A stretch of DNA of 64,000 nucleotides from Pseudoteredinibacter isoporae (GTDB lineage: Bacteria; Pseudomonadota; Gammaproteobacteria; Pseudomonadales; Cellvibrionaceae), in the NCBI RefSeq assembly GCF_011602085.1, contig NZ_JAAONY010000003.1, forward strand, positions 124,001 to 188,000, written 5' to 3'. The notes beneath the pieces were generated by a model. The model was given only the letters and a program-made list of their open reading frames with translations. It did not search any database and was not told where the DNA came from. This document shows positions 11,031 through 20,621 of the stretch, one piece after another; position 1 is the stretch's first letter, and each line of letters begins with the position of its first letter. The position numbers were made by a program, and so were the translations under genes.

Positions 11031-11612
11031 TTAAGACTCCCAAACCAACTCCGCAAAATGTTTGCGGCACATAGATTCGTAGCTGTCGTTGCCACCCACC
11101 TGCACCTGCTCGCCTTCGCGCACTACCCGGCCATTTTCATCGCGTCGCACGACAAAGTTAGCCTTGCGGCCACAGTGGCAAATGGTTTTCAATTCTACCA
11201 GCTTATCCGCCCAGGCCAGCAGATAATGACTGCCCGCAAACGTTTCCGCCAGAAAATCCGTTCTCAAGCCATAGGCCAGAACGGGAATATTCAATTCATC
11301 GACCACTTTGCACAGTTGCTTAACCTGCGCTTTCGATAAAAACTGAGCCTCATCAATAAACACACAATTCATTGGGCTGGCGGTATGCAGGGCCTCAATA
11401 GCGGAGAACAAATCAGTTTCCGCTTGGAACAAATGGGCATCGGCATGCAAGCCAATACGCGAAGTTACCTTGCCTCGCCCGTATCGATCGTCGAGGGCCG
11501 CCGTGAAAATTTCCACATGCATGCCCCGCTCTTTATAGTTATAGGCCGACTGCAATAAAGCCGTCGACTTACCCGCATTCATTGCCGAGTAGTAAAAATA
11601 CAGTTGTGCCAT
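11031..11612 (-). CDS. tdk: Thymidine kinase (type II)
   Basis: Phosphorylates thymidine to dTMP in pyrimidine salvage. The 193-residue length is typical. The ATP-binding P-loop is SAMNAGKST at about 9-17, the Walker B-like segment is FIDEAQF, and the lasso/zinc region [10 protein letters not shown]...CRKH has ligand-type Cys and His residues near the C-terminus. It begins 6 nt after the S9 peptidase stop, so the two genes probably share a transcript. It ends convergent with fadH. Confidence 0.96.
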   Translation of the reverse strand: MAQLYFYYSAMNAGKSTALLQSAYNYKERGMHVEIFTAALDDRYGRGKVTSRIGLHADAHLFQAETDLFSAIEALHTASPMNCVFIDEAQFLSKAQVKQLCKVVDELNIPVLAYGLRTDFLAETFAGSHYLLAWADKLVELKTICHCGRKANFVVRRDENGRVVREGEQVQVGGNDSYESMCRKHFAELVWES

Positions 11613-11618
11613 AAATCC

Positions 11619-13469
11619 TCAGTTAGCTGGATCAAGATGGGTTTTCAAAAAGCGATCCACTGCCTGAAACTTCTCGATTTCCTGTTCATTGTTCGTGCGC
11701 CAATGCTCCCCGCCCTTAAGTTCGATGTACTCAACCGACTTGTCCTTGGCGAGCATAGCGTCGTTCATGCGTCGACTGTGCTCAACGTTGGCTACCGTAT
11801 CGCCCTTGACATGAAACAGCATTAAAGGTGCCTTGATACGTTCGGCCTGATGTACGGGAGACACTTGTTCAGCCTCTTCGCTATCGTTCAGGCCTTCACG
11901 ACGTAAGCCCTTGTATAAACTCAAGTCTCGAATTTCACGCCTCAGCAATGGAAAGTCAAGAACGCCGTTAATGCTAACACCGCATTTGTATAGATCAGGG
12001 TCTTTGGATAAACCCATAGCAGCCGCATAGCCTCCATATGAGCCGCCCACAATACAAATTCGGGCTTTATCTGCAATACCTTCATTCACCAACCAGCTGG
12101 CACCGTCAGCGACATCATCCTGCATGAGCTTGCCCCATTGTTTCTTACCGGCCATACGATGGGCATCTCCAAAACCAATAGAGCCTCTAAACTGGGGCTG
12201 CAAGACCGCATAACCACGACTCACCAACATCTGAACCATTGGATCAAAATCGGCGTAATGGCGGGCATTGGGTCCACCGTGCACCAGAATGACGGCAGGC
12301 AAATTCTCCGTTTTCTTTTCAGGTAAGCTCAAGTATGCCGGAACTTCGTAATTGTCACGTGCCAGGTAATAAACCGCCTGCTTTTTCGACAAGATCGACT
12401 TTTCCAACTCGGGATATTCCGAAGCCAAATACGTAAGCTGGCCATTTTCTGAGTTAAAAACAAAGTAGCGATCCGGCTTATTACTGCGCTGGGCCTGAAG
12501 AACAAATACACTCTTATCTCGGCTGCGACTAACAATATGAACATCGTCATCAGCGAGTAAAAACTCCACATCATCTTTTATACGCTGGTAGTCTTTGTCT
12601 TGATAATCATCACCCAAGCTCATAGTTCGAGTATCAAATTTCACAAGACCATCGAACCTTGAGAACTCATCGAGACCTTTGCTTTTCCCACCATCCACTA
12701 ACAGTATGTTTGAATCTTCAGGGCTAACACGAACGGGCCGAATTCTATCCTCATCAAAGTAATCCGCAGTTTGAACAAGCTTCCAATCGTTTGTCTCTTT
12801 ATCTTTCAGCAAAAGCTCAACCGCCTTCCCTTTCGCGCCTCTTTCGTATCGAAGCCCAACCTTAAGCTCTCCATATTGATCGGCTATCCAGTGAGAAACG
12901 CCCGTCGGATTATCCTGAACTCTTTCGCGCTTACCTGTTTTCAAATTCACTTTATGCACAATAGGCGCAGCCCAGTTGTTTCGCGAATCATCCAGAGTCA
13001 ATAACACATGATCAGGGTCATCAATCATGAGGCTTACCAAACCCGGGTTACGCTTAAAGTAGCCATCTCGATTGGGTTTTGCCTTGTAAAATATAGGCTC
13101 GCTGCCGTCAATCTTCACACTACCAATAGTAGAAACAGTCAATACATATTTTCGTATTTTTCTATTTTTCCGAACACTCAACAAAAGCCGTTCATTATTC
13201 GCCCAGCCAAACCAGTTAATATAATATTTGCCATCAGAAAGCTTGGTCAGCTTTCCATCCGCATCCTGCAAATCCTTCATTACTAAATAGCTCTTGTCGC
13301 CATTTGACATTTTTGCCGCCAGATAACGTCCATTCGGAGAGATTACGGGGGAGCTAAACCGAGGCAGCTTGGCAAATTCTTCTGCTGCTATGGTTGATGA
13401 GCTTTTTCCAAGAACAGAAGACGGCAACGCCATTCCCAGCAGCGTTAACATGAATGCAATTCGTGTCAT
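11619..13469 (-). CDS. Secreted S9-family (prolyl oligopeptidase-like) serine peptidase
   Basis: A protein of about 616 residues with a signal peptide (ALPSSVLG-K cleavage region), an N-terminal beta-propeller-like region (about 25-370) and a C-terminal alpha/beta-hydrolase domain. The catalytic serine is in GGSYGGYAA, the acid is probably in HVKGDTVANVEH, and the histidine is in GGEHW. HGGP and the QFRGSIGFG segment are typical of acylaminoacyl-peptidase and DPP-like S9 enzymes. It probably trims peptides in the periplasm. Two in-frame ATGs, at 13478 and 13469, compete; I prefer 13469 because AAAGG lies 9 nt upstream and it avoids an acidic residue in the signal n-region. Confidence 0.9.
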   Translation of the reverse strand: MTRIAFMLTLLGMALPSSVLGKSSSTIAAEEFAKLPRFSSPVISPNGRYLAAKMSNGDKSYLVMKDLQDADGKLTKLSDGKYYINWFGWANNERLLLSVRKNRKIRKYVLTVSTIGSVKIDGSEPIFYKAKPNRDGYFKRNPGLVSLMIDDPDHVLLTLDDSRNNWAAPIVHKVNLKTGKRERVQDNPTGVSHWIADQYGELKVGLRYERGAKGKAVELLLKDKETNDWKLVQTADYFDEDRIRPVRVSPEDSNILLVDGGKSKGLDEFSRFDGLVKFDTRTMSLGDDYQDKDYQRIKDDVEFLLADDDVHIVSRSRDKSVFVLQAQRSNKPDRYFVFNSENGQLTYLASEYPELEKSILSKKQAVYYLARDNYEVPAYLSLPEKKTENLPAVILVHGGPNARHYADFDPMVQMLVSRGYAVLQPQFRGSIGFGDAHRMAGKKQWGKLMQDDVADGASWLVNEGIADKARICIVGGSYGGYAAAMGLSKDPDLYKCGVSINGVLDFPLLRREIRDLSLYKGLRREGLNDSEEAEQVSPVHQAERIKAPLMLFHVKGDTVANVEHSRRMNDAMLAKDKSVEYIELKGGEHWRTNNEQEIEKFQAVDRFLKTHLDPAN

Positions 13470-13496
13470 ATCTATCATCCTTTTATACCTTCCATG

Positions 13497-13527
13497 AAAA
13501 AGGGAGCGACTTGCGCTCCCTTCTTTT
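13497..13527 (-). terminator. Terminator after guaA
   Basis: GGGAGCG (13502-13508), a 5-nt loop and CGCTCCC (13514-13520), followed on the minus strand by a T-run. It separates guaA from the downstream peptidase gene. Confidence 0.85.
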
Positions 13528-13541
13528 AAAACGACCAGTGT

Positions 13542-15119
13542 TTATTCCCACTCAATCGTTGCTGGCGGCTTACTGGATACGTCATAAGCCACCCGAGAGA
13601 CACCCGATATTTCATTAATGATTCGATTGGAGCAACGTTCCAGCAGCTCATAAGGCAAGTGTGCCCAGCGAGCTGTCATAAAGTCGACCGTTTCTACAGC
13701 ACGGAGAGAAATCACCCACTCATAACGGCGGCCATCACCAACAACACCCACCGACTTCACCGGCAAGAATACTGCAAAAGCCTGGCTGGTTTTGTGATAC
13801 CAGTCAGCCTCGTGTAATTCTTCCAGGAAGATGGCATCCGCTTCGCGCAGAATATCCGCATACTCTTTTTTAACTTCACCCAGAATACGCACACCCAAGC
13901 CAGGACCCGGGAACGGATGACGATAAACCATATCGTAAGGCAATCCCAGCTCCAAGCCGATCTTGCGCACTTCGTCTTTAAACAATTCTCGCAAAGGCTC
14001 GACCAGCTCAAACTCCATGTCTTCTGGCAAACCACCCACATTGTGGTGAGACTTAATTACATGCGCTTTACCGGTTTTCGCGGCAGCCGATTCGATGACG
14101 TCTGGATAAATTGTTCCCTGAGCCAACCACTTAACGTCTTTTAGTTTAGTGGCCTCTGCATCAAACACGTCGATAAAGGTATTACCGATAACTTTACGCT
14201 TGGCCTCTGGATCAGAAACCCCTTTCAGTTTACCTAAAAACAATTCCTCGGCATCGGCGCGAATAACTTTTACGCCCATATTTTTGGCAAACATATCCAT
14301 AACCTGGTCGCCTTCGTCTTTGCGAAGCAAACCATTGTCAACAAACACACACGTTAACTGGTCACCAATGGCCTTATGCAACAATGCGGCAACTACAGAG
14401 GAATCTACGCCACCAGACAGTCCCAGCAGAACTTTGTCAGAACCCACCTGCTCGCGAACTTTTTGAATCGCGTCCTCGACAATATTTGCCGGATTCCACA
14501 GCGCTTCACAACCACACAGTTTCAATACAAAGTGCTCGAAGATGCGCTTGCCCTGTAAAGTATGGGTCACTTCCGGGTGAAATTGAACACCGTATAAATC
14601 GCGCTCTTCGCAGTACATGCCTGCAATCGGACAAGTGTCGGTTGACGCCATCAACTCGAAACCTTCCGGCATTTCGCTGACCTTGTCACCGTGGCTCATC
14701 CACACATCCAACAGCGAACCGCCATCGTGATCCACATGATCGCGAATATCGTTCAACAATGCACCGCGACCGTGAACTTTAACCTGAGCGTAACCAAATT
14801 CACGCATCTCGGAGGTGCTGACCTTACCGCCAAGCTGCTCAGCCATGGTCTGCATGCCATAACAGATGCCCAGAACGGGAATCCCCATATTGAACACGCA
14901 TTCCGGCGCACGAGGTGACTCCCCTTCTGTTACTGACTCAGGGCCGCCGGCCAAAACGATACCACGAGGATCAAAATCACGAATCTCTTCCTCGGTCATA
15001 TCAAAAGCGCGAATTTCTGAGTACACACCAATTTCACGTACGCGACGTGCAATCAGCTGAGTGTATTGAGAACCGAAATCCAGAATCAAAATGCGTTGAG
15101 CATGAATATCTTGTGTCAT
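13542..15119 (-). CDS. guaA: GMP synthase (glutamine-hydrolysing)
   Basis: Converts XMP to GMP using ATP and glutamine. From ATG 15119 the product is 525 residues, the same length as E. coli GuaA, and starts [19 protein letters not shown]. The class I glutamine amidotransferase domain has its nucleophile in GICYGMQ and the His/Glu pair in QFHPE. The ATP-pyrophosphatase loop is [10 protein letters not shown], followed by the C-terminal dimerisation domain ([18 protein letters not shown]). The ATG at 15146 would add nine unconserved residues. It lies 75 nt after guaB with a hairpin between them. Confidence 0.97.
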   Translation of the reverse strand: MTQDIHAQRILILDFGSQYTQLIARRVREIGVYSEIRAFDMTEEEIRDFDPRGIVLAGGPESVTEGESPRAPECVFNMGIPVLGICYGMQTMAEQLGGKVSTSEMREFGYAQVKVHGRGALLNDIRDHVDHDGGSLLDVWMSHGDKVSEMPEGFELMASTDTCPIAGMYCEERDLYGVQFHPEVTHTLQGKRIFEHFVLKLCGCEALWNPANIVEDAIQKVREQVGSDKVLLGLSGGVDSSVVAALLHKAIGDQLTCVFVDNGLLRKDEGDQVMDMFAKNMGVKVIRADAEELFLGKLKGVSDPEAKRKVIGNTFIDVFDAEATKLKDVKWLAQGTIYPDVIESAAAKTGKAHVIKSHHNVGGLPEDMEFELVEPLRELFKDEVRKIGLELGLPYDMVYRHPFPGPGLGVRILGEVKKEYADILREADAIFLEELHEADWYHKTSQAFAVFLPVKSVGVVGDGRRYEWVISLRAVETVDFMTARWAHLPYELLERCSNRIINEISGVSRVAYDVSSKPPATIEWE

Positions 15120-15143
15120 AGAACTGTCTTGTCGCCTAATAAA

Positions 15144-15170
15144 CAAAAAAGGCCAGCTGAAGAGCTGACC
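15144..15170 (-). terminator. Intercistronic terminator-like hairpin between guaB and guaA
   Basis: On the minus strand GGTCAGCT, a CTTC loop and AGCTGGCC form an 8-bp stem with one G-T pair (15151-15170), followed at once by T6 (15145-15150). It sits inside the guaBA unit and should cause partial termination. Confidence 0.7.
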
Positions 15171-15194
15171 TATACAATCAATAATCGTTCGCGC

Positions 15195-16670
15195 TTAGCG
15201 CCCGCCCACCGGATAATTGGGCGCCTCTTTGGTAATTTGCACATCGTGCACATGGGACTCTCCCATGCCCGCTGCCGTAACCCTGACAAACTCAGGTTGG
15301 GTGCGCATAATGTCGATGGTACGTGAACCCGTGTACCCCATGGAAGAGCGCAAGCCCCCCATCATCTGGTGAACAATGGCAGACATAGGGCCCTTGTACG
15401 GTACTCGGCCTTCAATGCCTTCCGGTACCAGTTTTTCAGCACCCTGGCTGGCATCCTGGAAGTAACGATCAGAAGAGCCCTGGGTTTTCGCCATTGCACC
15501 CAGCGAACCCATACCGCGATACGCTTTATAGGTACGGCCCTGATACAGCTCAACTTCTCCCGGCGCCTCTTCGGTACCGGCAAACATAGAGCCCATCATC
15601 ACACAGTGAGCACCGGCAACAATGGCCTTGGCAATATCACCGGAGAAACGTACACCGCCATCAGCAATCACAGGAACGCCACTGCCTTTGAGGGCATCAA
15701 CCACGTTGGCAATCGCAGAAATCTGAGGAACACCCACACCGGACACAATGCGAGTCGTACAGATAGAACCCGGACCAATACCGACCTTCACGCCATCCGC
15801 GCCCGCCTCAACCAATGCTTTCGCCGCTTCGGCAGTAGCAATGTTGCCGCCAATCACCTGCACCTCAGGGTAATCGGCTTTGATTTTTCGAACACGATCA
15901 AGAACGTTTTTGGAGTGGCCATGAGCAGTATCAACGACCAACACATCAACGCCGGCAGCAACCAGAGCCGCAACACGATCATCAGTGTCTGGGCTGGTAC
16001 CTACAGAAGCACCAACGCGCAGACGGCCTTCAGGATCTTTACAAGCGTTTGGATACTGCTCAGCCTTGGTAATATCTTTTACCGTGATCAAACCGGTCAG
16101 CTCGAACTTATCGTTCACAACCAGAACTTTTTCAATACGGTGGCGGTGCAACAGGATTTGAACTTCATCCAGTGGTACACCCTCAGAAACGGTCACCAGC
16201 TTGTCTTTGGGGGTCATGATATCAGCTACGGTGGCATCCAGATTCGGCTCAAAGCGAACGTCTCGAGCCGTTACGATACCTACGAGGTCGCCGTTATCCA
16301 GAACCGGGAAGCCAGAAAACTTGTTCTCAACCGTTAACGCCACCAACTCACGAATCGTTGCTGAAGATTCAATAGTGATAGGATCTCGAACAACACCAGC
16401 CTCAAACTTTTTCACCGCACGAACTTCAGCCGCCTGACCTTCAATGGTCATGCTCTTGTGAATAATGCCAATGCCGCCTTCCTGGGCAATCGCAATGGCC
16501 AGGCGCGCTTCAGTTACGGTGTCCATAGCGGCGGATACCAGCGGAATGTTCAGCTCAATATCGCGACTAATGCGAGATTTCAAACAAACATCTTTCGCGG
16601 TGATTTCTGAGTAACCGGGAACCAGTAGTACATCGTCAAACGTTAAAGCTTCTTGTGCGATACGCAACAT
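15195..16670 (-). CDS. guaB: IMP dehydrogenase
   Basis: Oxidises IMP to XMP with NAD, the first committed step to GMP. From ATG 16670 the protein has 491 residues and begins [20 protein letters not shown], as in E. coli. The barrel is interrupted by paired CBS domains (about 95-205). The active-site loop is GPGSICTTR with the catalytic Cys, and the mobile flap and SHVHDV C-terminal segment are present. An upstream in-frame ATG (16706) adds twelve unconserved residues. A good promoter lies about 160 nt upstream, implying a long leader. guaA follows. Confidence 0.97.
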   Translation of the reverse strand: MLRIAQEALTFDDVLLVPGYSEITAKDVCLKSRISRDIELNIPLVSAAMDTVTEARLAIAIAQEGGIGIIHKSMTIEGQAAEVRAVKKFEAGVVRDPITIESSATIRELVALTVENKFSGFPVLDNGDLVGIVTARDVRFEPNLDATVADIMTPKDKLVTVSEGVPLDEVQILLHRHRIEKVLVVNDKFELTGLITVKDITKAEQYPNACKDPEGRLRVGASVGTSPDTDDRVAALVAAGVDVLVVDTAHGHSKNVLDRVRKIKADYPEVQVIGGNIATAEAAKALVEAGADGVKVGIGPGSICTTRIVSGVGVPQISAIANVVDALKGSGVPVIADGGVRFSGDIAKAIVAGAHCVMMGSMFAGTEEAPGEVELYQGRTYKAYRGMGSLGAMAKTQGSSDRYFQDASQGAEKLVPEGIEGRVPYKGPMSAIVHQMMGGLRSSMGYTGSRTIDIMRTQPEFVRVTAAGMGESHVHDVQITKEAPNYPVGGR

Positions 16671-17023
16671 TGTTTTGGAGAACCTCAAAATAAACGGTGC
16701 CAGCACCTCGATGAAAATACAGTCGCTTAAAGCTGCCCTTGGCGCCTCTCTTCCACTTACTTTACAGGGATATTTCGCGGCACCATGGAGTTTCCACAGA
16801 TGCTAGGTCGGCTTTTAGATAAACCGGCAATTATATAGATTTCCCACAGCTGGGTAAATAGACAGTGGTCCTTCGATAACGCCCGCAGCATTCACATTCC
16901 CCAGCACGCCATACCGCTGTTTTGTGGCGACAGGCCTACCCTCGGAGCACAAAAATTTGGCATCAGGGACATAAAGCGGATTTGGTCCTGTGCTCAGTCC
17001 AGCAGTTCCCCTACAATGCCCTT
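16671..17023. promoter_or_regulatory. Divergent guaB/xseA regulatory region
   Basis: Non-coding. On the minus strand TTTACC (16853-16858), a 17-nt spacer and a perfect TATAAT (16830-16835) form the guaB promoter, with a predicted leader of about 150 nt to the ATG at 16670. The spacer holds CAGCTG at the centre of an imperfect CCCA...TGGG palindrome (16843-16854), a possible operator. On the plus strand TACAAT (17012-17017) ends 6 nt before the xseA ATG, with no good -35. I could not identify a convincing PurR site or DnaA box. Confidence 0.65.
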
Positions 17024-18367
17024 ATGAATCAAGCACAAGACCGCCAAGTATTAAGTGTTAGCCAGCTCAACCGCAAAGCTAAACAACTTTTGGAAACCCA
17101 CCTCCCCCTGATATGGCTGGAAGGTGAAATATCAAACTTCGCCCGCCCCTCTTCGGGCCATTGGTACCTCACGCTGAAAGACCAATCTGCCCAGGTTCGG
17201 GGCGCCATGTTCCGCAACCGCAATCAGATGCTGCGTTTTAACCCCAATAATGGCGACAAGGTTCTGGTTCGCGCCCGGGTCAGCCTTTATGAAGGCCGGG
17301 GTGACTACCAGCTCATTATTGAGCATATGCAGCCGGCCGGCGCCGGCGACTTGCAAGCCCAGTTCGACGCCTTGAAAAACAAGCTGTTCCAACAAGGCCT
17401 GATGGCTGACGAGCGCAAACGCCCACTGCCTGAGAAAATCGAGCGTATTGGTATTATCACCTCCCCCACAGGGGCCGCTGTGAAAGACGTACTGACGGTT
17501 CTGGAACGACGAAGCCCAAGCACCAGAGCCTTGATTTTGCCCTGTCAGGTTCAGGGAGATGCCGCAGCACCGCAGCTGATCGAAGCCATTAATATCGCCA
17601 ATCGCCATCAATGTTGTGATGTTCTGCTGCTAACTCGAGGTGGTGGCTCCCTGGAAGATTTATGGGCGTTTAATAACGAAGCCCTTGCCTATGCCATTGT
17701 GAACAGCGAGATCCCGATTGTTTCCGCTGTAGGTCACGAAGTTGACTTCACGATCGCGGATTTTGTGGCCGACCTCAGAGCCGCCACACCTTCGGCCGCC
17801 GCCGAAATCCTGAGCCAGGACCGGGAAGCCCTGCAACAGCAACTGCTCGGCAATGCCATCCTGCTCGGCCAGGCCTGCCAGCGTAAAGTGCAAACGGAAA
17901 AATTACGGCTGCAACAACTGCAACGACGCCTCCGTCATCCCGGGCAAACACTCGAACAACAAGCTCAGCAACTCGACAATTTGGAACTGCGTTTGCAACA
18001 AGCCTGGCAACGCCAATGCACTGGCTTAAAACATCGTCAGGAGCAACTTTTACTCCGACTTTCCCAGCAACACCCACAGGAACGTTTTGCTCCGCTGAGA
18101 GATCGACTGCTTGCACACAAAAAACAACTCGACTTGCTCATCAAAAATAGAATGGAGCGACGAGAATTGGCGTTGCACACTCAAATGGAAAAACTTAATG
18201 CTCTAAGCCCCCTGGCAGTGCTTCAAAGAGGCTTTAGCATTACCCGCAACGAGAATGGAAACATTTTAAAACGGGCCACCGACAGCAAAACTGGTGATGC
18301 CATCTCGGTACAATTAAATGATGGCACCCTGGATTGCCGTGTGGAAGCATGCCACACAAGCGAGTAA
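17024..18367 (+). CDS. xseA: Exodeoxyribonuclease VII large subunit
   Basis: Catalytic subunit of the bidirectional single-strand exonuclease VII. The 447 residues begin with an OB-fold (LSVSQLNRKAKQLLE, PLIWLEGEISNF, SGHWYLTLKD). The catalytic domain carries GIITSPTGAAVKD, LTRGGGSLEDLWAFN and SAVGHEVDFTIAD, and is followed by a long Gln/Leu/Arg-rich coiled coil. The start at 17024 matches the family; a longer frame upstream lacks conservation. No Shine-Dalgarno is visible, and the nearest -10-like box is only 6 nt away. The small subunit xseB is not in the window. Confidence 0.96.
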   Translation: MNQAQDRQVLSVSQLNRKAKQLLETHLPLIWLEGEISNFARPSSGHWYLTLKDQSAQVRGAMFRNRNQMLRFNPNNGDKVLVRARVSLYEGRGDYQLIIEHMQPAGAGDLQAQFDALKNKLFQQGLMADERKRPLPEKIERIGIITSPTGAAVKDVLTVLERRSPSTRALILPCQVQGDAAAPQLIEAINIANRHQCCDVLLLTRGGGSLEDLWAFNNEALAYAIVNSEIPIVSAVGHEVDFTIADFVADLRAATPSAAAEILSQDREALQQQLLGNAILLGQACQRKVQTEKLRLQQLQRRLRHPGQTLEQQAQQLDNLELRLQQAWQRQCTGLKHRQEQLLLRLSQQHPQERFAPLRDRLLAHKKQLDLLIKNRMERRELALHTQMEKLNALSPLAVLQRGFSITRNENGNILKRATDSKTGDAISVQLNDGTLDCRVEACHTSE

Positions 18368-18505
18368 ACTTACATTTCGCAGGGCTGTCATCAAAGTGTT
18401 GCAAAACATTGTTTAAATGCGCGATTGGGTGACAGATACCGCCTGAAGAACACCTCAGGCACTTTCCCTTGCGAACAACGGGCGAACAACATACGGATTA
18501 CCAGC

Positions 18506-19003
18506 TTGAACAGATATACCGCATTCAGCCGCATTTTTATTCTGCTTGGCAGCTGTGTCAGCCTCAGCGCCTGCGACTTGTTAAACAGCCCTACCACAGG
18601 CAGCGGCCAAGCCAATGCCGGCTGTCTGCTGGAGCATAAGGCCAGCGGTGGCGAGTACCGTATATTGATGGTCCAGCAGCACAATGGTGAATGGAACTTT
18701 CCCGGAGGCGGTTTTCGCTGGCGCGAAACCCCGGCTCAAACCGCAGAGCGGGAAACGTTTGAAGAAACCGGCGTTGCTGTTGACGCCATCGAGATGATAA
18801 AAACGTTCGATAATGGTTTTCAGTTGTTCAGTTGCAAGTCAAAGGATGGCACCCGCCCCAACCCGGAAGATAATATTGAGATTCTGAGTGCACGCTGGGT
18901 TAACCCCACACTTATCCCTGCGGTACAATGGCGCTTTTCCTATCAACGCGCCTGGTTGATGGACTATCTCAATCAATCCAAGGCCAATCAAACTGAACCT
19001 TAA
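18506..19003 (+). CDS. Nudix hydrolase with predicted lipoprotein signal
   Basis: The C-terminal part is a Nudix domain. The box GGFRWRE-x7-RETFEETGV fits the G-x5-E-x7-RE-x2-EE-xG pattern, so metal-dependent cleavage of a nucleoside diphosphate derivative is expected; the substrate is unknown. The upstream sequence has no ATG. From TTG 18506 (GGA 8 nt upstream) the product is 165 residues and begins with a basic segment, a hydrophobic core (IFILLGSCVSLSA) and an LSAC lipobox, which would place the enzyme outside the cytoplasm with Asp at +2. A TTG at 18425 is an alternative start. It lies 23 nt before a lipoprotein alkaline phosphatase. Confidence 0.8.
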   Translation: MNRYTAFSRIFILLGSCVSLSACDLLNSPTTGSGQANAGCLLEHKASGGEYRILMVQQHNGEWNFPGGGFRWRETPAQTAERETFEETGVAVDAIEMIKTFDNGFQLFSCKSKDGTRPNPEDNIEILSARWVNPTLIPAVQWRFSYQRAWLMDYLNQSKANQTEP

Positions 19004-19026
19004 AATCTAATCAGGCTTATTCAAGT

Positions 19027-20532
19027 ATGAAAAAGAACCTAGTCTGCTTGTCGCTCGGCATTGCTGCCTTGAGCGGCTGTAGTGATGACAGCATTACCCA
19101 TCAAAAAAGTGATCCGTGGTTTGAGCAGGGACAAGCCCAGCTGCAATCGATCCTGAAGCGCAAAGACATCGAAGAAAAAGCCAAGAACATCATCGTATTT
19201 GTTGGCGACGGTAACGGCATTGCCTCAGTTACCGCGACTCGTATCTACAAAGGCCAACTGGACGGCGGGCAAGGTGAAGATTATCAACTGTCCTATGAGC
19301 ACTTCCCTCATATCGCATTGTCGAAAACCTACAACACCAATGCCCAGACGCCAGATTCAGCCGGTACCGCTACCGCCATCATGACCGGAATTAAAACCAA
19401 GATGGGCCTGGTCTCGGTAAACGACAGCATTGACCGTGGCGATTGCCGCGCCGCCCTGCAAAACGAAGCGGCCACCCTGCTTGAGCTCGCTGAACTCGAC
19501 GGACGTTCGACCGGTGTTGTAACCACCACACGTATCACCCACGCCACACCCGCGTCTACCTACGCACATTCTGCGGATCGCAATTTTGAAGACGATGGCT
19601 GGCTGAGTGCTGGTGATCGAGAAGCAGGCTGCAAAGACATTGCCCAGCAACTGATTGAATTTCCCTACGGCGACGGTATTGAAGTTGCCATGGGTGGCGG
19701 TCGCCGCCACTTCCTGCCAAAGAACATCAGTGACCCTGAAGGTGAATTCGGTAAACGCCGAGACGATCGCAACCTGATTGAGGAATGGCAAGAGCTGCAC
19801 CCGGGCGGCAAATACGTCTGGAACCAAAAAGGGTTCGATAAAGTTGATCCGGAAAAAACCGATAAGTTGTTTGGCTTGTTTAACAGCTCTCATATGGAAT
19901 ACGAATTGGACCGCAGCAAAGATCGCGGCGGCGAGCCTTCCTTGGCTGAGATGACAGAAAAAGCCATCGATATTCTAGGCAAAAACGATGAGGGTTACTT
20001 CTTACTGGTTGAAGGCGGGCGCATTGACCACGCTCACCATGCTGGGAATGCCAAACGCGCCCTGGCCGATGGCATTGCCATGGCCGATGCGGTAGAAGTG
20101 GCCATGCGGAAAACCGACAAGGAAGACACCCTGATTGTGGTAACCGCTGATCATTCTCACACCTTCGTCATTCAAGGTTACGCCCATCGAGGTAACCCCA
20201 TCCTCGGTTTATCACAAGGCCTGGACAAAAAGGGGCGCCCGGTACTGACACCCACGTTGGCTTTGGATGGCAAACCCTACACAACGCTCTCCTATGCCAA
20301 CGGCCCTGGTGCGCATACTCACGGCCCTCGACCGCATGCAACCGAAGAGGAAGCTCAGGGAGACGATTACAAGCAACAGGCCTTGATTCCTTTCGAATCG
20401 GAGACCCATGCCGGTGAAGATGTTGCCATCTATGCTCGCGGCCCATGGGCACATTTGTTCAACGGTGTCGTTGAACAGAATTACATTTTCCACGCCATTA
20501 ATCATGCAGCAGAGCTGGATGCCGAACGATAA
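19027..20532 (+). CDS. Alkaline phosphatase, predicted lipoprotein
   Basis: A 501-residue PhoA-superfamily phosphomonoesterase. The N-terminus is a lipoprotein signal (MKKNLVCLSLGIAALSGC). Active-site elements appear in order: metal Asp in VGDGNG, nucleophile Ser in PDSAGTATA, THATPAS (in place of the E. coli Asp153/Thr155 pair), Glu, Asp and His in VEGGRIDHAHH, Asp-His in TADHSHT, and a final His in ETHAGEDVAIYARGP. It releases phosphate from monoesters in the periplasm. It lies directly behind the Nudix lipoprotein gene, so the two may act in sequence on extracellular nucleotides. No PHO box was identified by eye. Confidence 0.92.
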   Translation: MKKNLVCLSLGIAALSGCSDDSITHQKSDPWFEQGQAQLQSILKRKDIEEKAKNIIVFVGDGNGIASVTATRIYKGQLDGGQGEDYQLSYEHFPHIALSKTYNTNAQTPDSAGTATAIMTGIKTKMGLVSVNDSIDRGDCRAALQNEAATLLELAELDGRSTGVVTTTRITHATPASTYAHSADRNFEDDGWLSAGDREAGCKDIAQQLIEFPYGDGIEVAMGGGRRHFLPKNISDPEGEFGKRRDDRNLIEEWQELHPGGKYVWNQKGFDKVDPEKTDKLFGLFNSSHMEYELDRSKDRGGEPSLAEMTEKAIDILGKNDEGYFLLVEGGRIDHAHHAGNAKRALADGIAMADAVEVAMRKTDKEDTLIVVTADHSHTFVIQGYAHRGNPILGLSQGLDKKGRPVLTPTLALDGKPYTTLSYANGPGAHTHGPRPHATEEEAQGDDYKQQALIPFESETHAGEDVAIYARGPWAHLFNGVVEQNYIFHAINHAAELDAER

Positions 20533-20557
20533 GCCTTAACGTTAAATACGATGCAAT

Positions 20558-20586
20558 AAAAAAGGGAGCGCGATGCTCCCTTTTTT
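20558..20586. terminator. Bidirectional terminator between alkaline phosphatase and der
   Basis: A6, GGGAGC (20564-20569), loop GCGAT, GCTCCC (20575-20580), T6. It serves both convergent genes. Confidence 0.92.
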
Positions 20587-20621
20587 ATTTTCTTTCATCT
20601 GACCTTAAAACAGAAAATCAA

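Noticed and set aside
15369-16337. A 322-codon open frame antisense to guaB
   Set aside because: The Asn/Arg/His/Thr-rich translation is typical of an antisense frame; guaB is fully conserved across it.
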